Positions 52,945 to 61,487 of a stretch of 64,000 nucleotides of DNA are shown here, piece after piece. Under the pieces are notes generated by a model, which made no database searches, was not told where the DNA came from, and saw only the letters and a list, made by a program, of their open reading frames with translations. Numbering within the stretch: position 1 is the first letter of the stretch; each line of letters opens with the position of its first letter. The stretch lies in the NCBI RefSeq assembly GCF_965118635.1, contig NZ_CBCPHV010000007.1:46077-110076 (forward strand). The letters run 5' to 3'. The translations under genes were made by a program, and so were the position numbers. Source of the stretch: Empedobacter brevis_A. Lineage in GTDB: Bacteria; Bacteroidota; Bacteroidia; Flavobacteriales; Weeksellaceae.

Positions 52945-53940
52945 ATGAGAATAGCAGTCGTAGGCGCTACCGGAATGGTCGGCAGAGTTATGCTCCAAGT
53001 TTTGGAAGAAAGAAATTTTCCAATCACTGAAATTATCCCAGTAGCATCAGAAAGATCAATAGGAAAAACTATTGAGTACAAAGGAAAAGAATACAAAATT
53101 GTATCAATGCAGGATGCTGTAGAAATGCGACCAGATATCGCAATTTTTTCAGCAGGTGGAGAAACTTCCAAACAGTGGGCGCCTAAGTTTGCAGAAGTTG
53201 GAACAACTGTAATTGATAATTCTTCAGCTTGGAGAATGGATCCTAATTGTCCGTTGGTTGTACCAGAAATTAATGCAGATGTTTTAACAACAAATGATAA
53301 AATAATTGCAAATCCTAATTGTTCTACAATTCAATTGGTGATGGTTTTAAATCCTTTACACAAAAAATATAGAATAAAACGCGTTGTAGTCTCTACTTAT
53401 CAATCTGTTACAGGAACAGGAAAAGATGCTGTAGAACAATTGAATGGAGAAATAGAAGGACGCGATGTTGCAAAAGTTTATCCTTATCAAATATTCAAAA
53501 ATGCATTGCCACATTGTGATGTTTTTGATGAAGAAACAGGATATACAAAAGAAGAATTAAAACTGACTCGTGAACCACGTAAAATTATGCGTGTTGATGA
53601 AATGAATATCACCGCAACTGCAGTTCGTGTTCCGGTGCAAGGAGGACATTCGGAATCTGTTAATATCGAATTTGAAAATGATTTTGATTTATCAGAAGTT
53701 CGCAAATTATTATCAGAACAAGAAGGAGTTGTTTTACAAGATAATCCAGATACACATACTTATCCTATGGCATTTTATTCAGAAGGTAAAGATGATGTTT
53801 TTGTAGGACGTATTCGTCGTGATATGTCTCAAGCAAATACTTTAAATTGTTGGATTGTCGCAGATAATTTAAGAAAAGGAGCAGCAACAAATGCTGTACA
53901 AATTGCCGAATACTTGGTGAAAAATAAATTAGTAGAGTAA
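52945..53940 (+). CDS. asd: Aspartate-semialdehyde dehydrogenase
   Basis: A 331-residue NADPH enzyme reducing aspartyl phosphate to aspartate semialdehyde, the branch point to lysine/diaminopimelate, threonine and methionine. Evidence: VVGATGMVGRVMLQVLEERNFP near 4-25 (NADP motif), the catalytic Cys126 in NPNCSTIQLV, SVTGTGKDAVEQL, and the catalytic His in VPVQGGHSES. Length and blocks are those of the Gram-positive-like short form. It is monocistronic with a terminator; metX and metY further down the window use its downstream product. Confidence 0.97.
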   Translation: MRIAVVGATGMVGRVMLQVLEERNFPITEIIPVASERSIGKTIEYKGKEYKIVSMQDAVEMRPDIAIFSAGGETSKQWAPKFAEVGTTVIDNSSAWRMDPNCPLVVPEINADVLTTNDKIIANPNCSTIQLVMVLNPLHKKYRIKRVVVSTYQSVTGTGKDAVEQLNGEIEGRDVAKVYPYQIFKNALPHCDVFDEETGYTKEELKLTREPRKIMRVDEMNITATAVRVPVQGGHSESVNIEFENDFDLSEVRKLLSEQEGVVLQDNPDTHTYPMAFYSEGKDDVFVGRIRRDMSQANTLNCWIVADNLRKGAATNAVQIAEYLVKNKLVE

Positions 53941-53970
53941 AATTTTTAATTTAGAATCTCTAAAAAAGAA

Positions 53971-54007
53971 AAAAATCTGATATAAAATACATTATATCAG
54001 ATTTTTT
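53971..54007 (+). terminator. Intrinsic terminator of asd
   Basis: AAAAATCTGATATAA pairs perfectly with TTATATCAGATTTTT around AATACA and is followed by T. Confidence 0.9.
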
Positions 54008-54021
54008 TGGAAAAAATAATT

Positions 54022-54029
54022 TATTTTTG
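54022..54029 (+). promoter_or_regulatory. Promoter -7 element of the CotH-like gene
   Basis: TATTTTTG matches TAnnTTTG, 22 bases upstream of the ATG at 54052. It lies inside the longer frame opened by a TTG at 54007, supporting the later start. Confidence 0.45.
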
Positions 54030-54051
54030 GTTAAGACTAACAATAAATTAT

Positions 54052-56307
54052 ATGAAAAATCTATTTACTATTCTTTTTTTTAATTTTATAATTTTTGTCT
54101 TTGGACAAACATTAGATCCTCCCAAATTTTCTAAAACAAGTGGTTTTTATAATAAAGAATTCAATTTAGAATTATCACATTCAGATCCTGATGTTAAAAT
54201 TATTTATACAATTGATTCTTCAGATCCAGATATTCTTAATTTAGAAGGAAAAACTTATCGATATAAAAAACAATATCCAGAATTTGCGGAAGATCTTCCT
54301 TTTGAATTTTTTGAAAATACACTAAAATCGAATTTATATTCAAATTCAATTCAAGTATATGATAGATCTAATGAGGAGAATAGAATTTCGAATATATCAA
54401 CATCATTTCAAAAAAATCAGTACTTCCCAACAGAAAAGATGGACAAAGGTTTTGTAGTAAGAGCTAAGGCTTATAAGGATAATAAGTCTTATTCAGAAAC
54501 AATTACCAATGTATATTTTATAAACAAAGCATATACCTTACCTGTAGTTAGTATTAGTGTAAACGATGATGCTTTATTTGGTTATGAAAAAGGATTATTT
54601 GTAGCAGGTAAAAAATTTGATGATTGGAGATTAACGAATTCTACTGATATAGCTGGATCATGGACTTCAGCTAATTATTGGGAATCTGGTTCTTCATCAG
54701 AAGCTCCTGTAAACTTTATTTATTTAGTTGATCAAAAAGAAAAAATTAATCAAACAGTAGGAGTTCGAAATCATGGAAATGGCTCAAGACATTTCAAAAA
54801 TAGATCATTTCGTATTTATGCGAAATCAGACTATGGTAAGAAGGATTTAAAATATAAATTTTTTAAAGATTATGATATTAATAAATTCAAACGATTAATT
54901 TTAAGAAATTCAGGACAAGATACATCTCTTACTTTATTTAGAGATGCTTTTGCTCAGAAATTGAACGAACATTTGAATTTTGATACGCAAAATTATCAAC
55001 CTGTTGTAAGCTTTATTAACGGAGAATATTATGGGATTTATAATTTAAGAGAAAGATTTGATGAAAAATATTTGGAAGAGATTTATGGAATCAAAGAAAA
55101 AGAAATTGATTATATAGAACAAACACATGTTGTTGAAGCTTCAATTGGTGATCTTAATTTTTATAATGAAACACTAAATTTTTTTAAAAATAATGATTTA
55201 TCAAGTAATGAAAATTATCAAAAAGCTGTAACATACGTAGATGAAATAAATTTTTCAGATTATCATATAGCACAGATTTTTGTAGCAAATTATGATTGGC
55301 CATATAATAACAATGAATTTTTTAGAAAAAGAGTTTCTTATTCTCCAAAAGCAGCTTATGGGCAAGACGGAAGATTCAGATGGTTAATGAAAGATTTGGA
55401 TGTAAGTTTCAACGGGAACCAATATTGGGTACCAAACTCTTATACGCACAATACATTAGAGCAAGCAATATCTTCAAATAATTATTTAGGAGAAAAATAT
55501 GAAAACCATATTTTGATAGGATTATTAAAAAATGAAAGTTTTAAAAACTATTTCATCAATCGTTTTTCAGACTTATTAAACACAACTTATAAAGAAAATC
55601 ATGTTATAAACTTGATTAACTTAATGCAAAATAATATTCGTCAAGAAATGCCTAAAAACATTAAACGTTGGAATTTTATAAATTCAATGGATGATTGGGA
55701 AGCTAGTGTTGAATTAATGAGAAAATTTGCAAGATTACGTCCAGATTTTCAGAAAAAGCATTTAACGGATTATTTTAATCTTGAAGGAAATTATAAATTA
55801 ACAACTCAAATAAATAACAAAGAACAAGGTTTTGTAAAAGTTAATACGATAGAAATTAACAATTCAACAATTGGTATTGAAGAAGATTATCAAAATTGGA
55901 GCGGAGATTATTTCAAATCTGTTCCAGTAACATTAGAAGCAATTGCATTACCAGGATATAAATTTTCTCATTGGGAAGGTGATTTAGAATCTAATGATCA
56001 AAAAATTATAATCAATCCTTCACAAAACTTTTATGTGAAAGCTATTTTTGAAAAAACTTTAGGAATTGGCGACTTAGATAAAGTTGATTTTATGATCTAT
56101 CCGAATCCAGTACAAGAGATATTAAACGTAGTATCAAGTTCTAAAAGTAAAATTGAATATAAGATATCAAATATTATTGGACAAACTGTTGAACATAACT
56201 CAACAAATAATCAACAAATAAATGTTAGCAAACTTAAACAGGGTGTATACATTATCCAGTTAACTCAAGATAATAAAAGGATAACTAAAAAATTTATAAA
56301 AAAATAA
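54052..56307 (+). CDS. CotH kinase-family secreted protein with T9SS sorting domain
   Basis: About 751 residues. Signal peptide (MKNLFTILFFNFIIFVFG) at 1-18, then a chitobiase-C/Fn3-like beta domain (about 19-140; FYNKEFNLELSHSDPDVKIIYTID). The CotH kinase-like domain follows (about 150-570) with VGVRNHGNGSR, KRLILRNSGQD, ING-YYGIYNLRERFDE and the acidic WLMKDLDVSF. After it come an MORN-like repeat segment (FSHWEGDLE) and a type A T9SS domain (IYPNPVQEILNV ... GVYIIQLTQDN). The TTG at 54007 overlaps promoter sequence, so ATG 54052 is chosen. A secreted protein-kinase-like activity is possible but untested. Confidence 0.9.
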   Translation: MKNLFTILFFNFIIFVFGQTLDPPKFSKTSGFYNKEFNLELSHSDPDVKIIYTIDSSDPDILNLEGKTYRYKKQYPEFAEDLPFEFFENTLKSNLYSNSIQVYDRSNEENRISNISTSFQKNQYFPTEKMDKGFVVRAKAYKDNKSYSETITNVYFINKAYTLPVVSISVNDDALFGYEKGLFVAGKKFDDWRLTNSTDIAGSWTSANYWESGSSSEAPVNFIYLVDQKEKINQTVGVRNHGNGSRHFKNRSFRIYAKSDYGKKDLKYKFFKDYDINKFKRLILRNSGQDTSLTLFRDAFAQKLNEHLNFDTQNYQPVVSFINGEYYGIYNLRERFDEKYLEEIYGIKEKEIDYIEQTHVVEASIGDLNFYNETLNFFKNNDLSSNENYQKAVTYVDEINFSDYHIAQIFVANYDWPYNNNEFFRKRVSYSPKAAYGQDGRFRWLMKDLDVSFNGNQYWVPNSYTHNTLEQAISSNNYLGEKYENHILIGLLKNESFKNYFINRFSDLLNTTYKENHVINLINLMQNNIRQEMPKNIKRWNFINSMDDWEASVELMRKFARLRPDFQKKHLTDYFNLEGNYKLTTQINNKEQGFVKVNTIEINNSTIGIEEDYQNWSGDYFKSVPVTLEAIALPGYKFSHWEGDLESNDQKIIINPSQNFYVKAIFEKTLGIGDLDKVDFMIYPNPVQEILNVVSSSKSKIEYKISNIIGQTVEHNSTNNQQINVSKLKQGVYIIQLTQDNKRITKKFIKK

Positions 56308-56310
56308 TAG

Positions 56311-56337
56311 AAAAAGTCGCTAAACAGCGACTTTTTT
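56311..56337 (+). terminator. Intrinsic terminator of the CotH-like gene
   Basis: AAAAAGTCGCT pairs with AGCGACTTTTT around AAAC, followed by T. Confidence 0.92.
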
Positions 56338-56439
56338 ATTTTTAATGAATAAGTTTTTAGAACTTTAACAAATATTTTACGTTAATGATGCAACCATAAA
56401 CGTAATTTTCGCATCTAAACAATAAGAAAGAAAAGAATT

Positions 56440-56982
56440 TTGGACGAAAAACAACTGATAAAAGCTTGTATCAATAACGATTCGAAAGCACAACGTATGC
56501 TTTATGAAAAATATGATGCGCGATTTTTTACGGTTTGTAAACGATATTTTACCGATATACAACAAGCAGAAGATGCATTGGTAAAAGGATTTTTGAAAAT
56601 ATTTCAGAATCTAGAGAATTATTCGTTCGAAGGAAGTTTTGAAGGATGGATGCGCAGAATTATGATTAATGAATGTTTGATGGAGTTACGAAAAAATAAA
56701 ATTTTTCATCTTAATGTAGACGATTACTCCTCCTCTATTTCATCCAATCAAGAAGCTTCGCAACAAATAGAAGAAGATGATCTAATGAAGCTTCTCGATT
56801 ATTTACCAGAAGGTTGTCGCCTTGTGTTTACGCTTTTTGTTATTGAAGGTTATAAACATAAAGAAATTGCCGAAAGTTTAGGAATTACAGAAGGAACATC
56901 GAAATCGCAACTCAATTTAGCGAAATCGAAATTGAAGGAAATGTTAAGTAAAAATGACCATATAAAATCAAATATATCGTGA
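56440..56982 (+). CDS. ECF-type RNA polymerase sigma factor
   Basis: A 180-residue sigma-70 family ECF factor. Region 2 is at about 8-80 (MLYEKYDARFFTVCKRYFTDIQQAEDALVKGFLKIF, then NYSFEGSFEGWMRRIMINECL) and region 4 at about 120-172 (LPEGCRLVFTLFVIEGYKHKEIAESLGITEGTSKSQLNLAKSKLKEML). Start is TTG at 56440. The next gene begins within its stop (GTGA overlap) and encodes a one-helix membrane protein that probably is its anti-sigma factor. Confidence 0.93.
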   Translation: MDEKQLIKACINNDSKAQRMLYEKYDARFFTVCKRYFTDIQQAEDALVKGFLKIFQNLENYSFEGSFEGWMRRIMINECLMELRKNKIFHLNVDDYSSSISSNQEASQQIEEDDLMKLLDYLPEGCRLVFTLFVIEGYKHKEIAESLGITEGTSKSQLNLAKSKLKEMLSKNDHIKSNIS

Positions 56983-57998
56983 ATACAAATGATCCAATAG
57001 AAGAATTATTTCGTACAAGAAGTAACGAAACTGTCGGTGAAAAACCGAGAGATTTGGTTTGGAAACGTATTGAATCTGGTTTGCAGAATGAGGAAAAGAA
57101 AAAGAAACCTATTCGCGAATTTATTTCGAGTGTATGGTTTTCTGCAGCTGTTTTCGCATTGATTGCAATTCCTTACTTTGTGCTTTTTATCGAAAATATT
57201 AATACCGAAAATAAAGAAAATACGCTTGATGTTGTAAAAATAACTATTCCATTTATCAAGCAAACTCCAAAAGAAGAAGAAATAATAGTTTTAGATTCGA
57301 AAGAAAAGGATTTGAATAAACCTTTAGAGGTTGTAAAAACAGAGAAAGTTGTTAAAGAACCAACATATAAAGTCATTGAAGAACGTTCAACCAATGAAGT
57401 TGCTGATGAAAACTATTTTCCTCAATTAGCTAAAGCTGCTTCTATAGAAGCACCAATTAATTTATCAGCACCACAATCTATGGAAGCACGTTCGAAGGTT
57501 TTAGATTCAATTGAAAATGGAGAACAATTTGCAAAAGCAAGTTGTCCAAATTTGAGATCTTTAAAGGATTCTGTTGCTTCGGATAAATTAACAGAGAAAG
57601 CTTCAAAGGTTAAGATTAGAGGTTTTTCTAGACCAAAAGATACTTCTGATGTTATGAAAATGTCTGTTGTTGCGCAACAACGTACAGCGAATACATTGCC
57701 GCAAACAATTTCGGGTGTAGAAGTTTCTCCTAAAAAAGCAGCTGTTGATAAATCTTCGATAATTTATAAACCATTGAAGTTTACAGTAAAAACAGATATT
57801 TTACGTACGAATTTCAAGTTACAGAAGAAATCAAAAGATAAATTAAAGTTTAAAAGCACAACCAATAATCTTATTATCTTATTTGAAAAGGGAACGGATA
57901 AAATTATTTTAACAACCAATGAACCAAAGGTTGATCCAACACTTTTAGGTGTTTTGGAGAAGAATAAAACGGAAATTTTCACGTATTACAATAAATAA
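56979..57998 (+). CDS. Probable anti-sigma factor, single-pass membrane protein
   Basis: A 339-residue protein with an N-terminal cytoplasmic segment (about 1-48: ELFRTRSNETVGEKPRDLVWKRIESGL), one membrane helix (about 50-70) and a long low-complexity periplasmic region (Lys/Glu/Val-rich, several proline-rich stretches), ending with a compact beta-like tail. Not matched to a named family by eye, but gene order (GTGA overlap with an ECF sigma gene) and topology are those of anti-sigma factors. The start is GTG at 56979. The signal it senses is unknown. Confidence 0.75.
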   Translation: MNTNDPIEELFRTRSNETVGEKPRDLVWKRIESGLQNEEKKKKPIREFISSVWFSAAVFALIAIPYFVLFIENINTENKENTLDVVKITIPFIKQTPKEEEIIVLDSKEKDLNKPLEVVKTEKVVKEPTYKVIEERSTNEVADENYFPQLAKAASIEAPINLSAPQSMEARSKVLDSIENGEQFAKASCPNLRSLKDSVASDKLTEKASKVKIRGFSRPKDTSDVMKMSVVAQQRTANTLPQTISGVEVSPKKAAVDKSSIIYKPLKFTVKTDILRTNFKLQKKSKDKLKFKSTTNNLIILFEKGTDKIILTTNEPKVDPTLLGVLEKNKTEIFTYYNK

Positions 57999-58002
57999 AG
58001 AA

Positions 58003-58021
58003 GGTTCGCTAACAGCGAACC
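58003..58021. terminator. Hairpin between convergent genes, likely terminator
   Basis: GGTTCGCT pairs with AGCGAACC around AAC. The following T tract is poor on both strands, so efficiency is uncertain. Confidence 0.6.
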
Positions 58022-58025
58022 CATT

Positions 58026-58955
58026 TTATTTATTCCCGTATAATTTAATTGCATTTTCTTTATCTTGATTCATCGCAGCGATTAAATCCTCCATCGAATT
58101 AAATTTCTTTTCATCTCGCAAACGTCCTAAAAATTCAAGTCGAATTGTTTCGCCATAAATTTCTCGATTAAAATTTAGAATATTCACTTCTACTCTATGT
58201 TCTCGAGAATTGGTAACCGTTTCGCGAAATCCAATGCTTAATAGTCCTAAATATTTTTGATTATCTACAAAAACATCAACAGCATAAACACCATCTTTTG
58301 GGATCAATTTATTGGGATCAACTTGCAAATTAGCTGTAGGAAAACCAAGTGTTCGTCCTATTTTATCGCCATGAACAACTTTTCCAGAAAGTGGATATTT
58401 ATAGTTAAGCGCTTTATTTGCATAGGAGATATTTCCTTCTATAAGAGCATTTCTAATTTTTGTAGAACTTACTGCTACATCATTTTCTTCGACAGCTTGT
58501 AATTGAATTAAATTGAAACCATATTCTTTTGAAAGAACTTGTAATTGTTCAAAATTTCCTTCTCTATTCTTTCCAAAATGATGATCGTATCCGATAACCA
58601 AAGTATCAATATGCAATTGATCGACTAAAAATTCTTTGACAAATTCAACAGAAGTTACTTGCGAAAAATCTCTAGTAAATTCTTGAATTACTAAATTTTT
58701 TAATCCAAATTGTTGTAATACGGATTCTTTTTCTTCTAAAGTTGTCAGAAATTTAAGATCACAATTTGGTTGTAAAACCATGCGAGGATGTGGATTAAAT
58801 GTAATCAATACACTCTCTCCATCAATTTCTTTAGCAATTTTATTTAATTGATTTAAAATACTTTGATGACCAATGTGAGCACCATCAAACATACCCAATG
58901 TAAGGACAGGACATTTGATTGGTTTGATTTCTTCTATGTATTGATAAACGTTCAC
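58026..58955 (-). CDS. ribF: Bifunctional riboflavin kinase / FAD synthetase
   Basis: A 309-residue enzyme: the N-terminal adenylyltransferase domain (about 15-180) has TLGMFDGAHIGHQS at 20-33, LITFNPHPRMVLQP near 51-64 and VSSTKIRNALIEGN, and the C-terminal riboflavin kinase domain (about 185-305) has GKVVHGDKIGRTLGFPTANLQ. It makes FMN and FAD. The start is GTG at 58955. The promoter 17 bases upstream is a textbook match. Convergent with the sigma/anti-sigma operon. Confidence 0.96.
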   Translation of the reverse strand: MNVYQYIEEIKPIKCPVLTLGMFDGAHIGHQSILNQLNKIAKEIDGESVLITFNPHPRMVLQPNCDLKFLTTLEEKESVLQQFGLKNLVIQEFTRDFSQVTSVEFVKEFLVDQLHIDTLVIGYDHHFGKNREGNFEQLQVLSKEYGFNLIQLQAVEENDVAVSSTKIRNALIEGNISYANKALNYKYPLSGKVVHGDKIGRTLGFPTANLQVDPNKLIPKDGVYAVDVFVDNQKYLGLLSIGFRETVTNSREHRVEVNILNFNREIYGETIRLEFLGRLRDEKKFNSMEDLIAAMNQDKENAIKLYGNK

Positions 58956-58971
58956 TAAAAATGATTTTCCA

Positions 58972-59002
58972 CAAAATTAAGGCTTTCAAATCGAACTTCA
59001 AA
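58972..59002 (-). promoter_or_regulatory. Promoter of ribF
   Basis: On the minus strand TTTG (58999-59002), 19 bases, then TAATTTTG (58972-58979): the best full -33/-7 match in the window. Confidence 0.65.
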
Positions 59003-59101
59003 TCTATTTTTAATTTACACTGATTGTAATATTCTGATTATTAAACTAAATATTATGATAAAAATCTTAAAAAGTATATAAATTATAAAATGTTTTTAAC
59101 A

Positions 59102-59109
59102 TACCTTTG
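59102..59109 (+). promoter_or_regulatory. Promoter -7 element of atpD
   Basis: TACCTTTG matches TAnnTTTG, 34 bases upstream of the atpD ATG. No -33 TTG was visible. Confidence 0.5.
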
Positions 59110-59143
59110 CACCCAAATAAAATAAACTAAATCATTTCATATA

Positions 59144-60652
59144 ATGGCAAATCAAAAGAAAGGTAAGATTGCACAGGTTATTGGACCTGTAATTGACGTT
59201 ATTTTTGATAACGCAGAAGGCCTTCCAAATATTTATGATGCATTAGAGGTTCCTCGTCAAGGAAAAGAAACATTAATTCTTGAAGTTGAGCAACACATCG
59301 GTGAAGATACTGTTCGTTGTATCGCAATGGATAGTTCTGATGGTTTACAAAGAGGTCAAGAAGTTATTGCCTTAGGAAGACCAATTATGGTTCCTATTGG
59401 TGAAGATGTTAAAGGACGTGTATTCAATGTAGTTGGAGATGCTATTGATGGTTTAGGGAATTTAGACAAAGAAAATGGTTTACCAATTCACCGTCCAGCT
59501 CCAAAATTCGAAGAATTATCAACATCTGCAGAAGTATTATTTACAGGTATTAAAGTAATTGACTTAGTAGAGCCATACGTAAAAGGTGGGAAAATTGGTT
59601 TATTTGGTGGTGCCGGAGTAGGTAAAACAGTATTAATTCAGGAGTTAATGAACAATATCGCGAAAGGACACGGAGGTTTATCTGTATTCGCTGGTGTTGG
59701 TGAAAGAACTCGTGAAGGAAATGACTTAATGCGTGAGATGATCGAAGCTGGATTAATTAATTACGGTGAAGACTTTATGCATTCTATGGAAGGTGGATCT
59801 TGGGATTTATCTAAAGTAAACAACGAAAATATGAAAGAGTCTAAAGCGGCTTTCGTTTTTGGACAAATGAATGAACCTCCAGGTGCACGTGCTCGTGTTG
59901 CTTTAACAGGTTTAACATTAGCTGAATATTTCCGTGATGGTGATGGACAAGGTCAAGGACGTGACGTATTATTCTTCGTTGATAATATTTTCCGTTTTAC
60001 ACAAGCAGGATCTGAGGTTTCTGCCTTATTAGGACGTATGCCTTCTGCAGTTGGTTACCAACCAACATTAGCAACAGAAATGGGTGCTATGCAAGAGCGT
60101 ATTACATCTACTAAAAACGGATCTATTACATCTGTACAAGCTGTATACGTTCCTGCGGATGACTTAACTGACCCTGCGCCAGCTACAACTTTCGCTCACT
60201 TAGATGCTACAACAGTATTAGATCGTAAAATTGCGTCATTAGGTATTTACCCAGCGGTAGATCCATTGAATTCTACATCTCGTATCTTATCACCAGCAAT
60301 TATTGGTAAAGAACATTATGAAACAGCACAACGTGTAAAAGAAATCTTACAACGTTACAATGCTTTACAAGATATCATCGCGATTTTAGGTATGGAAGAG
60401 TTATCAGAAGAGGATAAATTAGTTGTACATCGTGCACGTCGTATCCAACGTTTCTTATCTCAACCATTCCACGTTGCAGAACAATTTACAGGTATCCCAG
60501 GTGTTTTAGTAGACATTAAAGATACTATCAAAGGATTCAACATGATCCTAGATGGTGAAGTTGATCAATATCCTGAAGCTGCATTCAACTTACGTGGAAC
60601 AATCGAAGAAGCGATTGAAGCTGGAGAAAAAATGTTAGCAGAAGCTAAATAA
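59144..60652 (+). CDS. atpD: ATP synthase F1 subunit beta
   Basis: The 502-residue catalytic subunit of F-type ATP synthase. P-loop GLFGGAGVGKTVLIQELM near 151-168, the catalytic glutamate region GERTREGNDL, FFVDNIFRFTQAGSEVSALLGRMPSAVGYQPTLATEMG near 267-305, and YVPADDLTDPAPATTFAHLDATTVL are all intact. Codon use is more even than in neighbours, as expected for high expression. In Bacteroidota atpDC are often separate from the other atp genes, and the others are not in this window. Confidence 0.98.
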   Translation: MANQKKGKIAQVIGPVIDVIFDNAEGLPNIYDALEVPRQGKETLILEVEQHIGEDTVRCIAMDSSDGLQRGQEVIALGRPIMVPIGEDVKGRVFNVVGDAIDGLGNLDKENGLPIHRPAPKFEELSTSAEVLFTGIKVIDLVEPYVKGGKIGLFGGAGVGKTVLIQELMNNIAKGHGGLSVFAGVGERTREGNDLMREMIEAGLINYGEDFMHSMEGGSWDLSKVNNENMKESKAAFVFGQMNEPPGARARVALTGLTLAEYFRDGDGQGQGRDVLFFVDNIFRFTQAGSEVSALLGRMPSAVGYQPTLATEMGAMQERITSTKNGSITSVQAVYVPADDLTDPAPATTFAHLDATTVLDRKIASLGIYPAVDPLNSTSRILSPAIIGKEHYETAQRVKEILQRYNALQDIIAILGMEELSEEDKLVVHRARRIQRFLSQPFHVAEQFTGIPGVLVDIKDTIKGFNMILDGEVDQYPEAAFNLRGTIEEAIEAGEKMLAEAK

Positions 60653-60668
60653 GATAATTTAATCATAT

Positions 60669-60724
60669 AAAGAGTGCTTACGTTCCTTTTCTTTTTTTGA
60701 AAGTTGCTAAGTACTCTTTTTTTT
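60669..60724 (+). terminator. Hairpin with T run between atpD and atpC (attenuator candidate)
   Basis: AAAGAGTGCTTA (60669-60680) pairs with TAAGTACTCTTT (60708-60719) including one G-U pair, leaving a 27-base loop, and eight T follow. Stem plus T run is a terminator shape within an operon; partial termination would lower atpC relative to atpD. Confidence 0.6.
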
Positions 60725-60738
60725 AAAACAATAGGATT

Positions 60739-61032
60739 ATGCACTTACAAATTATTACGCCAGAATTCGTAGTTTTCGATGCAGAAGTAGATGCTGTTAC
60801 TTTACCTGGAAAAGATGGTGAATTTCAGTTATTAAATGACCACGCTCCTATCGTTGCAACTTTAGGTGAAGGAACAATAAAAATTAAAGTTCACACAAAA
60901 ACTTTCGAAGAATTTAACAATCAATCTGGAAAAGTTTACAATTCTCCATCTAACGAATCTACATTATTGTTAGACATCAAAGGAGGAACGATTGAAATGA
61001 ACAATAATAAAGTAATCGTTTTAGCAAACTAA
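60739..61032 (+). CDS. atpC: ATP synthase F1 subunit epsilon (short form)
   Basis: A 97-residue protein comprising only the N-terminal beta-barrel domain: LQIITPEFVVFDAEVDAVTLPGKDGEFQLLNDHAPIVATLGEGTIKI. The C-terminal helical hairpin that inhibits ATP hydrolysis in most bacterial epsilon subunits (about 40 extra residues) is absent. This short form is common in Bacteroidota (family knowledge). It is separated from atpD by 86 bases with a hairpin. Confidence 0.95.
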   Translation: MHLQIITPEFVVFDAEVDAVTLPGKDGEFQLLNDHAPIVATLGEGTIKIKVHTKTFEEFNNQSGKVYNSPSNESTLLLDIKGGTIEMNNNKVIVLAN

Positions 61033-61055
61033 TTACTTTTTTATCATAAAAACTT

Positions 61056-61085
61056 AAAAGGAGATCAATTTTGATCTCCTTTTTT
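61056..61085 (+). terminator. Intrinsic terminator of atpDC
   Basis: AAAAGGAGATCAA pairs with TTGATCTCCTTTT around two bases, followed by T. Confidence 0.93.
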
Positions 61086-61487
61086 ATTTTTTCCACTTCA
61101 TCTTTCACTTTTTACTTCAAATATTATTCTGTTAAAATTGTTTTTATAGATTATGAAAGATGTATTTTAAACTTTTTGGTATAAAAATTCTTTTAAAATG
61201 TAGTTTGTAGATTTATTTTCTAAATTTATATTAAATATTTTATTATTTAGAAAATTATTCTAATTTCATATTAAATATAAAAACTACTAATTGTAGTTAG
61301 TTAGAAATGAGTAAATTTTTTTAAGATGAAGTATAATTCAAAAAAACATTCTTTTGGACACGGCGTCCTACTTCAGAGCATCTATAATTGCATCAATAGT
61401 AAAATTCGAATGTGTAGCTGTTAATCGCAGTTAATCAATCTACCTAATTTAATTATTAATCGTAGTCACATTCAAAACAATTTTATT
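61086..61487 (+). promoter_or_regulatory. Long leader of metYX with structured 3' part (riboswitch-like)
   Basis: No coding potential in 402 bases. The first 230 bases are A+T-rich with a small dyad (ACTAC/GTAGT, 61283-61297). From 61327 the sequence becomes structured. TGAAGTA (61327-61333) pairs with TACTTCA (61369-61375) and encloses GGAC/GTCC (61356-61359 with 61365-61368). GAATGTG (61408-61414) pairs with CACATTC (61467-61473), and AAAATT just before it can pair with AATTTT at 61479-61484, next to the ATG. The SAM-I core sequences were not seen, so no class is assigned. No clear promoter motif was found. Confidence 0.5.

Noticed and set aside
58965..58973. TTTTCCACA near the ribF promoter as a DnaA box
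   Set aside because: It fits the loose TTWTNCACA pattern once only and overlaps a good promoter; chance is likely in A+T-rich DNA.
61327..61487. Calling the metY leader a SAM-I (S box) riboswitch
   Set aside because: The conserved CTTATC-type start, GGTGGAGGGA block and kink-turn sequences are absent. A match to SAM-II was tested loosely and not convincing.
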